Counted from the first letter of the stretch, positions 7,901 to 14,562 are shown. The stretch is DNA of 21,098 nucleotides from an uncultured Victivallales bacterium (GCA_903834675.1 CAILKC010000220.1:1-21098); one strand, 5' to 3'. Program-made: numbers and translations. Notes: generated by a model not told the origin, from the sequence alone.

Positions 7901-9392
7901 CGACCTTGGCCGGATCGCTGAGAAAGTTCGAGGCAAACACGTGCTCGTGCTGGTCGCCCCATTCCAGGGCAAGTCCGCGCACGGTCTGGCTCTTGAACAT
8001 CTCGCTGCTGGCGGCCCAGTAGAAGGGATGGCGCTCGAGGAAGTCGGGCTGGTACTGCAGCCAGCCCTTGGGGTCCTTGAGCACCGGGTAGTAGTAGCCC
8101 CCCGGCATGGCCTGGTAGTTGGGCGCGCCCTCGCCGTTCATGCCATCCTGGTAGGTGTGGTTGTACATCGAGAGTTCCTGGCACGGCCCGGCGAAGCTGA
8201 GCAGCACCGGGTCGCGAGTCAGCACCCCCAGCAGCCAGAGGTCGATGTAGATGGCTTCCTGATAGTTGTGCAACAGCTTTTGCGAGAAAACGCTCTGGAA
8301 CATCAGCGACAGCTCGCGCAGGAGCTTCTGCTGGACCTTGCGCTCGAGCGCCTCGGGGTCGCCGTAGAGCTGGCGGGAGACCTCCTTGAAGGCGGGATGG
8401 CGGCGCACCCGGGCAAACGGCTCGACCCAAATGTGCTCACGCAGCATGTTCAGCCAGCCGGGGCTGGAGTAGGGCTGGCGTTTGCTCCAGGCCCCGAGGT
8501 AACTGACCTCGAAGATGGCGGGTCGGGGCACCGCCTCCCACTCGGTCCGGGTGAGCGGCTTGCCGTCCTTGCCGTTGCACAGGCGGTGGTTCGAGGCCAG
8601 GGGCAGGCCGTAGTAGGTGTCGGCCACCTGGTCGAGGAGGATGGCGATCTTGTGGACGTAGAGCGGGTTGGCAGTGTCCTGGAACTTCAGCATGTACTGC
8701 CTGACCAGCTCGCAGCCCTGCTCCAGCCAGCGCTTGTGGGCGAACAGGGTGGGAATGAACAGTTCCCACTCGCTGCCGTCTTTGTCCTTATATAGAGTGC
8801 AAGGCACCTCGACCCAGGTATCGTCCAAGTGCAGGAACTTCGCGGTTGAATTGGGCTTCAGCGGCGAGGCTGTCGGCCAGTCCTTGTCGTTGGCATAGAG
8901 GTCGGTCTGGCAACAGCTCGTGGTCGCGTGGCCGTAGGGGTTGGCGGGATCAAAAGTCAGCTTCAGCGAGAACGAACCGCAGACCGGGCAATAGGTGGTC
9001 AGCACCGCGTCGGCTTTGCCGGTCAGGTGGTGGGAGGGCGCGGCGCCCTGGGCGCCACGCAGCCTGCCGAACGGCGAGATGTGCCTGGGAAAGCTCGCGG
9101 TCAGCTCGGCGTCGGTGGGCGCCGTGGCGGCGCGCTGCGCGTAGGCCTGCTCCGGAGGCAGCGGCGGGTTCGCCGCGTCCCAGCGCTCGACCTGCTGCCG
9201 GGTCCATTCCGCAAAAAGCGTCTCGGGGGCCAGCGTCGGGATGCCGCGTCCGGGGATCAGCGCCGCCACCTTCGTCGCCCGATCGGGGGCTTCCCACGCC
9301 GAACCCGTGGTCGCCGGCTGGGCCCCCACCGGGCCCGCTAAACCCGCCAAGGCACCGGCCACCAGGCCTCGCTTCAGGACCCGCTTTGCCAT
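4923..9392 (-). CDS. Secreted heparinase II/III-like protein with C-terminal NPCBM-like module
   Basis: A 1489-residue exported protein. The signal peptide is residues 1-24 (MAKRVLKRG, hydrophobic core, VGAQ). An alpha-helical N-terminal half (to ~500) resembles the alpha/alpha toroid of heparinase II/III-type lyases, with a candidate catalytic stretch NHTYQDGMNGEGAPNYQ at 411-427. The beta-sandwich signature follows at ~508-560: NWAGYGVGVIRVGG, then LHNAQDAMSLECWVDG and RRGGY. A Cys cluster (CPVC at 135-138, CC at 160-161) suggests a metal knuckle. The last ~150 residues, including HSDIGIEAAAKSNGSVTFMV and LRLYTTDVGDGIDSDHAIWG, match NPCBM carbohydrate-binding domains. Start: ATG at 9392 has GAGGG six bases upstream and opens directly on the signal peptide; ATGs at 9398 and 9491 are also in frame, but the latter would bury the signal peptide behind an antitoxin-like sequence. 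Expected role: beta-elimination of a uronate polysaccharide in periplasm or outside the cell. Family placement is by motif and is less certain than for its neighbour. Confidence 0.7.
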   Translation of the reverse strand: MAKRVLKRGLVAGALAGLAGPVGAQPATTGSAWEAPDRATKVAALIPGRGIPTLAPETLFAEWTRQQVERWDAANPPLPPEQAYAQRAATAPTDAELTASFPRHISPFGRLRGAQGAAPSHHLTGKADAVLTTYCPVCGSFSLKLTFDPANPYGHATTSCCQTDLYANDKDWPTASPLKPNSTAKFLHLDDTWVEVPCTLYKDKDGSEWELFIPTLFAHKRWLEQGCELVRQYMLKFQDTANPLYVHKIAILLDQVADTYYGLPLASNHRLCNGKDGKPLTRTEWEAVPRPAIFEVSYLGAWSKRQPYSSPGWLNMLREHIWVEPFARVRRHPAFKEVSRQLYGDPEALERKVQQKLLRELSLMFQSVFSQKLLHNYQEAIYIDLWLLGVLTRDPVLLSFAGPCQELSMYNHTYQDGMNGEGAPNYQAMPGGYYYPVLKDPKGWLQYQPDFLERHPFYWAASSEMFKSQTVRGLALEWGDQHEHVFASNFLSDPAKVGENEKIGSRNWAGYGVGVIRVGGPGHRQEVSLGYTRAALHNAQDAMSLECWVDGVPVMRRGGYSAWWTSAHLQWDRPEYQALQKMGYPYEIQEADYSGFDSWSWIWAHSPLNQNTLTVDEVATGKGWGDNRGYGECITFKGGEAAGTPGSGFQVLDVLDHYSWSRVDKQVSDWRRTLIGVEGPNGRPYVLDLTHLVGGERHALYNQAWAERAEAQLPAVTGQAKDLGQALFGEALPEDTSHYRNFSQVRKVQRCASTAPSYSVTWKQDYGAWGSREVNGKPYQRPLPEDVGKVRLRFIGLDQGDQRTELLSGKGPWIGWLRQGLPNNQRVDGCVAFAEARDFLIESRSGGSAEKPLESSFVHVLEGYREGETSAITAVEAIAATPLDGPARQVVVLKLHLAAGHTDTVIYQSQAGTITLPDGTRTDARYALLRRDAQGEVLAAEVVRGTTLTCGGFSAALPGDFTGAIVDVIGDLTGTRRESALVLKPDQPWPAGENLRDRQLNLRIESSQRAACDEGYRVAKTTLLDGGLVRVDLQDYAPFAVSWHEVTELPADRPNVIRTWRPMVDHGNGPWYGGLKLWFPERGKTYTMKKVNEVGGGYGGDLVELVEKVNLAAEGIQPGDWYVIYAVQPGLRVRVANDFTWRREPTTDWQQYSVRGTGALTVVAPALAKGGAYQVGTEPWKDAAAGAALQLAPCDKGLTQVLIGKPAWLALHDTSAPTPVQLQIDGQLLDLAKAADLGWIEPPKLATIALADAENPLDQTSLRVTLNGKPLAPETVKIVFGDDRKSVSVEANLERATAEHNQPRRHTLLVSVCDRAVVRHETTVRLSYLPKVPLDAAALYLSDLKPVSAFAHGGPKLDCSYGGDLASIAARIYPKCVMICPEPSPEGAHGEIVFALPTGSPRILHSDIGIEAAAKSNGSVTFMVQRAAGAAGPWETLYTSPALHGGGPAQSLAVDLGEAAFLRLYTTDVGDGIDSDHAIWGNARLLRTP

Positions 9393-9398
9393 GGACAT

Positions 9399-9491
9399 CC
9401 CTCGTTTCAGGGTCTCGACATCGCCCCTGAATACCCGGTCAAGCAGCTCCGAAAGATGGGCCTTGGCCTCGGTTCCCGCTTTGTTGACCAT
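9399..9491 (-). pseudogene. Relic of a Phd/YefM-type antitoxin
   Basis: Thirty-one codons starting at ATG 9491 read GTEAKAHLSELLDRVFRGDV followed by ETLKRG. This closely resembles the N-terminal DNA-binding half of Phd/YefM (prevent-host-death) antitoxins, whose typical form is GTFEAKxHLSxLLDRVxxGExxxITRRG. The sequence then runs without a stop into the signal peptide of the heparinase-like protein, so the second half of the antitoxin is missing. No toxin gene lies on either side. A G-rich run precedes ATG 9491, so translation from it cannot be excluded; it would give the lyase an N-terminal extension. The similarity is short but covers the most characteristic motif. Confidence 0.45.
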
Positions 9492-9586
9492 TGCGCCCCC
9501 CGGTTTCCGAGCCAGATTCGGTCAGACCCGGCGGAGAACGTAGCCTACCGTGTCCTGCCCGCCAAGGCCTGGCCGTCTCATTCCAT

Positions 9587-9601
9587 GGCTGTTTCAAGAA
9601 A
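9587..9601 (+). repeat. 15-nt motif shared with the right end
   Basis: GGCTGTTTCAAGAAA occurs here and again at 20940-20954, immediately before the right end repeat, in the same orientation. An exact 15-mer in two non-coding sites suggests that part of the end-repeat family, or an older insertion boundary, also left a trace between the P-II gene and the lyase operon. Confidence 0.5.
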
Positions 9602-9689
9602 CTGGGTTGAGCGTCGCAACACCCCGTGGTCTGTCTGCCGTATCTGGTTGCGCGAGAACATACTCCGTCATGAATGGCACAGGCTCCAA

Positions 9690-9806
9690 GCCAAAGCGGT
9701 GTCGCGGTCGCCGTCGGCGACCTTGCCACACGCAGTCCACATGGCCGCCGCACGATATGGACTGCGTGCGGCAGAGGGCCGCGGACGCGGCCCGTCGACG
9801 CCGCGG
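9690..9806. repeat. Palindromic repeat pair (copies C and D) behind the P-II gene
   Basis: Copy C (9690-9739) begins GCCAAAGCGGTGTCGCGGTC and ends GCAGTCCA; copy D (9758-9805) is its inverse, beginning TGGACTGC. The inner arms ACGCAGTCCA (9730-9739) and TGGACTGCGT (9758-9767) pair perfectly over ten bases and pairing continues outward with few mismatches. Copy D ends 4 bases from the P-II stop codon. In the P-II transcript this would be a large 3' hairpin, able to protect the RNA or reduce read-through into the lyase operon. It is the same family as the elements at 427-548. Confidence 0.7.
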
Positions 9807-9809
9807 CGG

Positions 9810-10151
9810 TCAGCCGATGGCGGTGCCGCCATCCTCTCCGGTGCGGATGCGGACGCATTGCTGCAGATCGAGGACGAAGACTTTGCCGTCGCCGATGGCG
9901 CCCGTCCGGGCGCCCTCCATGATGGCGTCGACGGTAGGTTTCACGAAGGCATCGTTCACGGCGATCTCCAGCTTGACCTTCTTCAGCAGGCTACCCGCCT
10001 CCTTATGGCTGCGATAGACCTCGGAAATGCCCTTCTGGCGGCCTCGTCCCAGGACGGTGGAGACCGTGACCAGGTGGATGTCCTTCTTCTCGAGCAGATC
10101 GAGGACCAGGTCCAGGCGGTCCGGCTGGATGATGGCAATCACGTATTTCAT
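9810..10151 (-). CDS. P-II family nitrogen regulatory protein (GlnB/GlnK type)
   Basis: A 113-residue P-II signalling protein that senses ATP/ADP and 2-oxoglutarate; paired with an ammonium transporter, it is expected to plug AmtB when nitrogen is plentiful. It aligns without gaps to E. coli GlnB over the T-loop: GRGRQKGISEVYRS has Gln39 and Tyr46, and Lys58 is kept in LLKKVKLE. The B-loop TGAIGDGKVF and the C-loop RIRTGE are intact. The usual uridylylation residue Tyr51 is Glu here, so control by a GlnD-type uridylyltransferase at that site is not possible. Start: ATG 10151 gives the standard MKYVIAIIQP N-terminus and has AGGAG nine bases upstream; an in-frame TTG at 10178 was rejected. It follows amtB by 19 nt, in the same operon, with the order amtB then P-II. 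Confidence 0.95.
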   Translation of the reverse strand: MKYVIAIIQPDRLDLVLDLLEKKDIHLVTVSTVLGRGRQKGISEVYRSHKEAGSLLKKVKLEIAVNDAFVKPTVDAIMEGARTGAIGDGKVFVLDLQQCVRIRTGEDGGTAIG

Positions 10152-10170
10152 GGCTGGGTGCTCCTCTGGC

Positions 10171-11496
10171 TCAGTCAATCATGGTGTAGGCGGATTCCCG
10201 GTGCTGGGTCAGGTCCAGGCCGATGCGCTCCTCCTGCTCGCTGACGCGCAGGCCGACGATCTTGTCTACCACCTTAAGCAAGATGTAGCTGGAGACGAAA
10301 GAGAACGCCATGGTTATGACGGTCGCCTTGAGCTGCACGACGAACTGTCCGGGGTTGCCGTAGAAAAGCCCGTTTGCGCCGGCCGGATTCACCAGTTTCG
10401 TCGCAAAAAGCCCCGTGGCCAGCGCGCCCCAGATGCCGCCGACGCCGTGGACGCCGAAGGCATCCAGCGTGTCGTCATAGCCGAAGGTCGTCTTCATCAC
10501 GGTCACACTAAGCCAGCAGATCACCGCGGCGCCCAGGCCTATCCACATGGCGCCGATGGGGGTCACAAAGCCGCAGGCCGGGGTGATGGATACCAGTCCC
10601 GCCACCGCGCCCGTGATCATGCCCAAGGTGGTGGGCTTGCGGAAGATGATCCAGTCCATGAGCGACCAGCCCAGCCCCGCCACCGCCGTGGCTACATGCG
10701 TGGTCACGAAGGCGTTCGCCGCCAGGGCATTTGCCGCCAGGGCACTCCCCGCATTGAAACCGAACCAGCCGAACCACAGCATTCCCGCCCCCAGAATGGC
10801 CAGGGGCAGGCTGTGGGGCGGCGAGAGGCTGCCGAGCCGCTTGCCGAGGACCAGCGCTGCCGCCAGCGCTGCCATGCCGGCGTTGACGTGGACCACGGTG
10901 CCGCCAGCGAAGTCGAGGGCGCCCATGTTACGCAGGAAGCCGCCCACGCCCCAGACCCAGTGCGCCACCGGCGTGTAGACCAGCAGCGACCAGGACAGGA
11001 CGAACAGGCAGAACGCCGAAAAGCGCATGCGCTCGGCAAAAGCGCCGATGATCAGCGCCGGCGTGATGATGGCAAACTTGAGCTGGAACGCCATGAAGGC
11101 GGTGTGCGGTATGGTGGCCGCGTAGTCCGCATTCGGCTCGCCGCCGACGCCACGGAGAAAGGCCCAGTCCAGGTTGCCGATGATCCCCTTGACATCCGGG
11201 CCGAAAGCCAGGCTGTACCCCGCTACCACCCAGAGAACGGTCACCAGGCACATCGCCATGAAGCACTGCATCAGGATGGACAAGACATTCTTCCGGCGCA
11301 CCAGCCCGCCATAGAAGAAGGCCAGCCCGGGCGTCATGAGCAGTACCAGTCCGGCACTGGCCAAGACCCAGGCCGTGTCGCCCGTATCCACCCGCGGCGC
11401 CGCGCCCGTCCCCTGAGCCCAGGCGCCACCGCCCGCACCCAGCGCCAGCAGAAAAGCCGCAAACCGCTTGCGCTCATGACTCGATATCAGGTCCAT
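10171..11496 (-). CDS. amtB: Ammonium transporter AmtB
   Basis: A 441-residue Amt/Rh-family inner-membrane channel for ammonium. A cleavable signal sequence (FAAFLLALGAGGGAWAQ) is followed by a short periplasmic lead and about eleven hydrophobic segments, starting at WVLASAGLVLLMTPGLAFFY. Hallmarks are present: GAFAERMRF, the conserved Asp195 in LDFAGGTVVHVNAG, and the twin pore histidines His203 (VHVNAG) and His350 (DAFGVHGVGG). The C-terminal tail VGLRVSEQEERIGLDLTQHR, which in this family contacts the channel and P-II, is complete. Start: ATG 11496 has AAAGGAGG six bases upstream, an excellent ribosome site; an in-frame extension to 11598 overlaps the promoter and was rejected. A sigma-54 promoter match lies at 11561-11577, as expected for a nitrogen-starvation gene. 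The P-II gene follows 19 nt downstream. Confidence 0.97.
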   Translation of the reverse strand: MDLISSHERKRFAAFLLALGAGGGAWAQGTGAAPRVDTGDTAWVLASAGLVLLMTPGLAFFYGGLVRRKNVLSILMQCFMAMCLVTVLWVVAGYSLAFGPDVKGIIGNLDWAFLRGVGGEPNADYAATIPHTAFMAFQLKFAIITPALIIGAFAERMRFSAFCLFVLSWSLLVYTPVAHWVWGVGGFLRNMGALDFAGGTVVHVNAGMAALAAALVLGKRLGSLSPPHSLPLAILGAGMLWFGWFGFNAGSALAANALAANAFVTTHVATAVAGLGWSLMDWIIFRKPTTLGMITGAVAGLVSITPACGFVTPIGAMWIGLGAAVICWLSVTVMKTTFGYDDTLDAFGVHGVGGIWGALATGLFATKLVNPAGANGLFYGNPGQFVVQLKATVITMAFSFVSSYILLKVVDKIVGLRVSEQEERIGLDLTQHRESAYTMID

Positions 11497-11560
11497 CACT
11501 GGCCTCCTTTGGGGTGTCCGCCTGTGGTCCACCATGTCCCACAAGCCATGGCGACCAGTT

Positions 11561-11577
11561 AGCAAGACGGAGGCCAG
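11561..11577 (-). promoter_or_regulatory. Putative sigma-54 promoter of amtB
   Basis: The minus strand reads CTGGCCTCCGTCTTGCT. This keeps the invariant GG and GC dinucleotides with exactly ten bases between them and fits the -24/-12 consensus (TGGC and TTGCT). Transcription would start near 11550, giving a leader of about 54 nt before the amtB ATG. Control by NtrC-like activators is known for amtB genes in other bacteria; I see no convincing NtrC site. Confidence 0.65.
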
Positions 11578-11620
11578 ATCATGCTCCTGGTGCTGCACGT
11601 AGTTAGGCCAGAATTAGATA

Positions 11621-11672
11621 TGTACCACCGTATGGACTCTCGTTCTCACGGTCTCCTGGCTCTGATGGTACA
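11621..11672. promoter_or_regulatory. Inverted 7-mer upstream of amtB
   Basis: TGTACCA (11621-11627) and its exact reverse complement TGGTACA (11666-11672) lie 38 bases apart, about 45-100 bases upstream of the sigma-54 element. The surrounding 11580-11716 stretch is clearly richer in A and T than the genes. The position fits an upstream activator site, but the motif is not the classical NtrC sequence and may be chance. Confidence 0.3.
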
Positions 11673-11716
11673 GGTGTGGGTGGTAAGCAGAATAGGTATG
11701 CCAATTATGTATCAGT

Positions 11717-13063
11717 TCACTCGTAGTCCCACTTGTGGAGCCAGGGGTCGTGGGTGCGCTCCTGGAAGTCTTTGAGCCTGGCACAGAAGTGTTCGACCCG
11801 GGCGGCGTGCTCGGGGCGGGCGGCGAGGTTGGTGGTTTCGCCCGGGTCGGCGTGCAGGTCGTAGAGTTCGAAACGTGGCCGGTGCAGGTAGGCGTCGACG
11901 GAACGCTGCCCATAGTCGGCGAGGCGGTTGCGGACCGCGCCTTGCCAGGTAGCGCTGGCCCACAGGTCGGAGGCGAAGGAATAGGTGAGGGGACTGGCGA
12001 TGTTCCAGATGAACTTGTAGCGCTGGGTGCGCACCACGCGCATAGGGTAGTAGTTAGTGATCTCATGGAAAGTGTGGGCGGCGTAGACCTCCTGGCGCCA
12101 GGCGAGGGGATGCTCCTCCTCGAGGATGCGGAGAAAGGAATCACCATGGAAGGCGGCGGGGCCCTCATAGAGCCCGGCGGCGTCGAGGAAGGTCGGGGTG
12201 ACGTCGCACCAGCTGACCAGGCCGTCGCAGGTGCGGTGGGCGCGGCGCGGGCCCGGGGCCCGCACGATGCAGGGGAGGTTCATCCCTGGCTCGTAGAGCG
12301 TGGTCTTGGCGCCCGGGAAGGCGGCGCCGTTGTCGGAGAGGTAGACGATCAGGGTATTGTCCAGTTTGCCAGCCTCCTCGAGGATACGCAGCAGTCGGCC
12401 GACGCCGCGGTCGAGACGCGAGACCGACTGGCAGTACTGGGCCCACTCGGCGCGGGCCTCTGGGCTGTCGGGCAGGTACGGGGGGACCTGAATGTGGGCA
12501 TCGTCGTACGGCGTTTCGCGGTCACCAGCAAAGTCCGCCTCCGGGTTGCCGAAGCGGTCCGGTCGGCAGGGATGGCTCGCCAGGAGGCGACCGTCGCGGT
12601 GCGGGTTCATTGAACACCAGTACAGGAAGAAGGGCTCGTCGGGCGCGATGAAGGCACGGCAGTTCTCGCTCAGGCGCACGTCGTCGCGGCCAGCGGCAGG
12701 GATGACGGTGTCGAAGGCGAACACCCGCTCGGGGGCGTGATGGTACTTGCCGGCGCGACCGGTGCGGTAGCCGCCACGCTTGAGCAGCACGGGGAGGCTG
12801 AGGACGTCGTCAAAACAGGCGAAGTGGTGACGGCCGTGGACGTGGCCGTAGGTGCCGTTGGCGTGGTTGTGAAGGCCGGTGAGCAGGACTGACCGGCTAG
12901 CGGCGCAACTGGCCGTGGTGCAGAACGCCTGGGTGAAGCGCACGCCGTCACGGGCAAGGGCGTCGAGACTGGGCGTCGCGGGCACGCTGGTGCCGAAGCA
13001 GCCGCCATCAAGGCCGTGATCGTCGGCCACGATGAGGACGAGATTCGGGGTGACAGTCGCCAT
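11717..13063 (-). CDS. Sulfatase, N-sulfoglucosamine sulfohydrolase-like, without signal peptide
   Basis: A 448-residue type I sulfatase. Metal-binding Asp14-Asp15 lie in LIVADDHG. The formylglycine site is Cys53-Ala-Ala-Ser-Arg57, fitting the C-x-P/A-x-R rule with Ala in the third place, followed by SVLLTGLHNHANG. GKYHH (Lys106, His108), YLSDNG and a GAKTTLYEPG motif complete the active site. The stretch HNHANGTYGHVHGRHHF and the order of motifs resemble heparan N-sulfatase (SGSH) more than arylsulfatase A. Maturation needs a formylglycine-generating enzyme, not seen here. Start: ATG 13063 has AGGAG eight bases upstream, and an in-frame TGA lies seven codons before it. No signal peptide is therefore encoded, and the enzyme is predicted to be cytoplasmic. 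It follows the aminotransferase by 98 nt on the same strand. Confidence 0.92.
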   Translation of the reverse strand: MATVTPNLVLIVADDHGLDGGCFGTSVPATPSLDALARDGVRFTQAFCTTASCAASRSVLLTGLHNHANGTYGHVHGRHHFACFDDVLSLPVLLKRGGYRTGRAGKYHHAPERVFAFDTVIPAAGRDDVRLSENCRAFIAPDEPFFLYWCSMNPHRDGRLLASHPCRPDRFGNPEADFAGDRETPYDDAHIQVPPYLPDSPEARAEWAQYCQSVSRLDRGVGRLLRILEEAGKLDNTLIVYLSDNGAAFPGAKTTLYEPGMNLPCIVRAPGPRRAHRTCDGLVSWCDVTPTFLDAAGLYEGPAAFHGDSFLRILEEEHPLAWRQEVYAAHTFHEITNYYPMRVVRTQRYKFIWNIASPLTYSFASDLWASATWQGAVRNRLADYGQRSVDAYLHRPRFELYDLHADPGETTNLAARPEHAARVEHFCARLKDFQERTHDPWLHKWDYE

Positions 13064-13161
13064 GTGCGGGACTCCTGGAGTTCATCCCGATGGACCGCGG
13101 GGACCCTGAACCGTGCCGGGTCAGCCGCCCTGCGACGACGTTGTCCCTGCGTCTTGCCGAC

Positions 13162-14487
13162 TCAGCGGCGGGCGAACAGCCCCCAGCCGCCCACCGAGGG
13201 CGCGTCGCCGGGGTCGTCAGCCAGCAGCTCGCGGTAGTTCTCGGCGACCTTGCGGAAGGCGGTCGCGTGCTCGGCGATGATGGCCGGGCGGTAGAACTTG
13301 AACCAGGGAACGCCGTAGACGCGGCTGTTCATCAGTTCGGTGACGGGTAGGGAGCCGGCGTCTTGACACAGATTCCGGGGGGAGTGCGCCAAGCGGGTGG
13401 GCTTGCCGTCGCCGTAGACATCGCAGGTATTCAGCAGCGGGTGCAGATGCAGGGGCCGGTTACAGCCGGGGCTGGTGCTGACGCCCTCGGCACTGACAGC
13501 CTGGCAGAAGCGGGTGATGGAGAGTCCGCCGAGTTCCTCGGGACGGTAGAGGCCGTGGGCCGCATACCAGCCGCCCATTTCGCAGCCGGAGCCCTTGGCC
13601 GGGCGGTGTGCCCGAATGCCCGGCACGCCCTCGAGCTGGTCCCAGAAGGCATTCATGGCCTTCAAGATTTCGAGGTTGCGCTGGTCGTACTCGCGCAGCT
13701 GCACCCGCCCCACCGCCGAGCTGACCTGGTGCATGCGGTACTTGTGACCGCCCAAGGGCAGGCCGATGCAAGGCCGGAGCGCCTCGCACTGGATGCTGTT
13801 GTTATAGCGTTCGTAGTGGCCCCAGGCCACGGCGTACTCGTAGATGTCGCGGTCATCGGTGGCCAGCATGCCGCCCTCGCCGATGGCCAGGGCCTTGCCG
13901 CTCATCAGCGACATGGCCGCCACGTCGCCGAGGCTGCCCAGCTTGCGACCGCGGTAGACGCCGCCGTGCGCATGCGAGACGTCCTCGAGCACCTTGATGC
14001 CATGCTTGCGGGCAATGGCCATGATCGGGTCCATGTCGGCCGGGTAGCCGCAGTAATGCACCACCACGATGGCCTTGGTGCGCCGGGTGATGCGGTGCTC
14101 GAGGTCGGCCGGGTCCAGGCAGAGCGTCTCGGGCTGGACCTCGGCGAAGACGATGCTGGCTTTGAGGTTGAAGGCGGGCAGGGCGCTGGCCCAGTAGGTA
14201 AGGCTGGGAACGATGACCTCGTCGCCCTGGCGGACCCCGCAGCCGAAGAGTGCGCCTTCGATAGCGGCGGTGCCGCTGCTGTGGGCCAGGGCGTAGCGCG
14301 TGCCCTGCCAGGCGGCGTACTCCTTCTCGAACTCGACCGAGATCTCGATGCCGGACATGGCGCCGCGGCGGAGCACGTCCAGGGCCGCCTGCTCGGCGGC
14401 GGGGCTGATGATCGGCCAGGTGAAGGTGTCCCCAACCGGGGTGACCACGGCCTTGGGGCCTGCGAAGATCGCGAGTGCGGAACTCAT
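13162..14487 (-). CDS. DegT/DnrJ/EryC1/StrS-family PLP aminotransferase
   Basis: A 441-residue member of the DegT/DnrJ/EryC1/StrS family, which mostly transfers amino groups to or from keto-sugars. The family's order of motifs is clear: SSGTAAIEGAL near 70 (phosphate-binding), HYCGYPADM at 144, LEDVSHAHG at 167-175 with the PLP-contacting Asp169, and SGKALAIGEGGMLATDD, where Lys198 is the Schiff-base lysine. The later GGHKYRMHQVSSAVGRVQL matches the substrate-side region. Length is slightly above the family's usual 370-420 because of an extended C-terminus. Start: ATG 14487 has AGGAGG eight bases upstream. It lies upstream of the sulfatase on the same strand, so a role in amino-sugar handling from a glycan is plausible. 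No nucleotide-sugar or LPS genes are nearby to suggest biosynthesis. Confidence 0.92.
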   Translation of the reverse strand: MSSALAIFAGPKAVVTPVGDTFTWPIISPAAEQAALDVLRRGAMSGIEISVEFEKEYAAWQGTRYALAHSSGTAAIEGALFGCGVRQGDEVIVPSLTYWASALPAFNLKASIVFAEVQPETLCLDPADLEHRITRRTKAIVVVHYCGYPADMDPIMAIARKHGIKVLEDVSHAHGGVYRGRKLGSLGDVAAMSLMSGKALAIGEGGMLATDDRDIYEYAVAWGHYERYNNSIQCEALRPCIGLPLGGHKYRMHQVSSAVGRVQLREYDQRNLEILKAMNAFWDQLEGVPGIRAHRPAKGSGCEMGGWYAAHGLYRPEELGGLSITRFCQAVSAEGVSTSPGCNRPLHLHPLLNTCDVYGDGKPTRLAHSPRNLCQDAGSLPVTELMNSRVYGVPWFKFYRPAIIAEHATAFRKVAENYRELLADDPGDAPSVGGWGLFARR

Positions 14488-14562
14488 GCTGCAGTCCTCC
14501 TGCCTCGTCTGAGGTAACGCGAACTCGGCGACAGGCCAGCGTGACCTGCCGTGAACCTACGA

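Noticed and set aside
4896..8795. A 1299-codon open frame on the plus strand opposite the heparinase-like gene
   Set aside because: It is antisense to a gene with clear domains and signal peptide, has low-complexity Gly/Val/Ala/Arg-rich composition, and shows no recognisable motif; long antisense frames are expected at this GC content.
10720..10750. Small tandem duplication in amtB (ALAANALAAN)
   Set aside because: The stretch aligns with the ordinary family sequence at this place, with no extra length, so it is not an insertion.
11583..11598. NtrC-binding site (TGC-N10-GCA) next to the sigma-54 element
   Set aside because: Spacing is one base short of the consensus, inner bases do not match and it abuts the promoter, too close for a typical activator site.
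13363..14517. A 384-codon plus-strand frame opposite the aminotransferase
   Set aside because: Shadow of a well-supported gene; composition only.
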